From Candidatus Geothrix odensensis (lineage in GTDB: Bacteria > Acidobacteriota > Holophagae > Holophagales > Holophagaceae), in the NCBI GenBank assembly GCA_016714685.1, contig JADKCH010000017.1, forward strand, positions 3,553 to 67,552: a DNA stretch of 64,000 bases. The letters are read 5' to 3'. Shown piece after piece: positions 63,987 through 64,000 of the stretch (its first letter is position 1; the number at the start of each line of letters is the position of its first letter). A program made the position numbers and the translations under genes. The notes under the pieces are model-generated. The model was not told the DNA's origin. It made no database searches and saw only the letters and a program-made list of their open reading frames with translations.

Positions 63987-64000
63987 CCGGCCCCGCCAGC

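Overview
The window is a stretch of chromosome from a high-GC, Gram-negative, respiring bacterium. Several traits point to Acidobacteriota, most likely the Holophagae (Geothrix/Holophaga-like). These are an Oar-like TonB-dependent receptor with a carboxypeptidase-regulatory N-terminus, a menaquinol-type cytochrome bc module joined to a cbb3-type oxidase, bacteriohemerythrin, and many secreted peptidases. That assignment is inference from gene content; no rRNA or tRNA gene is visible. Coding density is high, and operons are tightly packed with many ATGA or GTGA stop/start overlaps.

Layout. 1-1155: the N-terminus of a response regulator running off the left edge, a 36-codon ORF, and a divergent TetR regulator across an AT-rich promoter. 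1167-7057: a ThrE-type amino-acid exporter, a DMSO-reductase-family molybdoenzyme broken by one frameshift, its fused FeS/membrane-anchor partner, and an FAD oxidoreductase. 7163-16362: MutS, a PPOX-type flavoprotein, a 42-base G run, a hemerythrin-HAD fusion, a NitT/TauT-type ABC transporter, a methyltransferase and a CapA-like protein. 16600-26994: a seven-gene same-strand locus (RpiR regulator, TonB-dependent receptor, cyanophycinase, M14 peptidase, isoaspartyl dipeptidase, YfcC transporter, M28 peptidase) that reads as a system for taking up and degrading cyanophycin or other beta-aspartyl peptides. 27017-30313: a YcaQ-like glycosylase and FadH. 30788-42872: a respiratory operon after a strongly AT-rich upstream region. 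It encodes a CcoS-like protein, Rieske, cytochrome b, a heptaheme cytochrome c, CcoN, CcoO, CcoQ-like, a heme-free CcoP-like stub, a GltD-like FeS flavoprotein, CcoG, a 53-residue membrane protein and the copper ATPase CcoI. 42933-44300: PadR with a split permease behind a perfect 37-base palindrome. 44520-50543: membrane, metal-handling and small metabolic genes. 50680-63986: a hybrid histidine kinase, an MFS transporter, a secreted PKD/CHRD/heme protein, two NAD(P)-binding proteins, an alpha/beta hydrolase, DinB, YbaK and SRAP proteins.

How the genes work together. In the respiratory block a menaquinol-oxidising Rieske/cytochrome b pair would pass electrons through the heptaheme cytochrome to CcoN/CcoO. 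CcoI, CcoG and CcoS-like proteins would serve oxidase assembly. In the peptide block an outer-membrane receptor and a secreted cyanophycinase would yield beta-Asp dipeptides. The dipeptidase would hydrolyse these after transport.

Two features may be sequencing artefacts rather than biology: the 42-base G run at 10153-10194 and a roughly 205-base almost pure G/C tract at 60311-60516. A family of paired inverted intergenic repeats built on 10-12 base units recurs at about six places.
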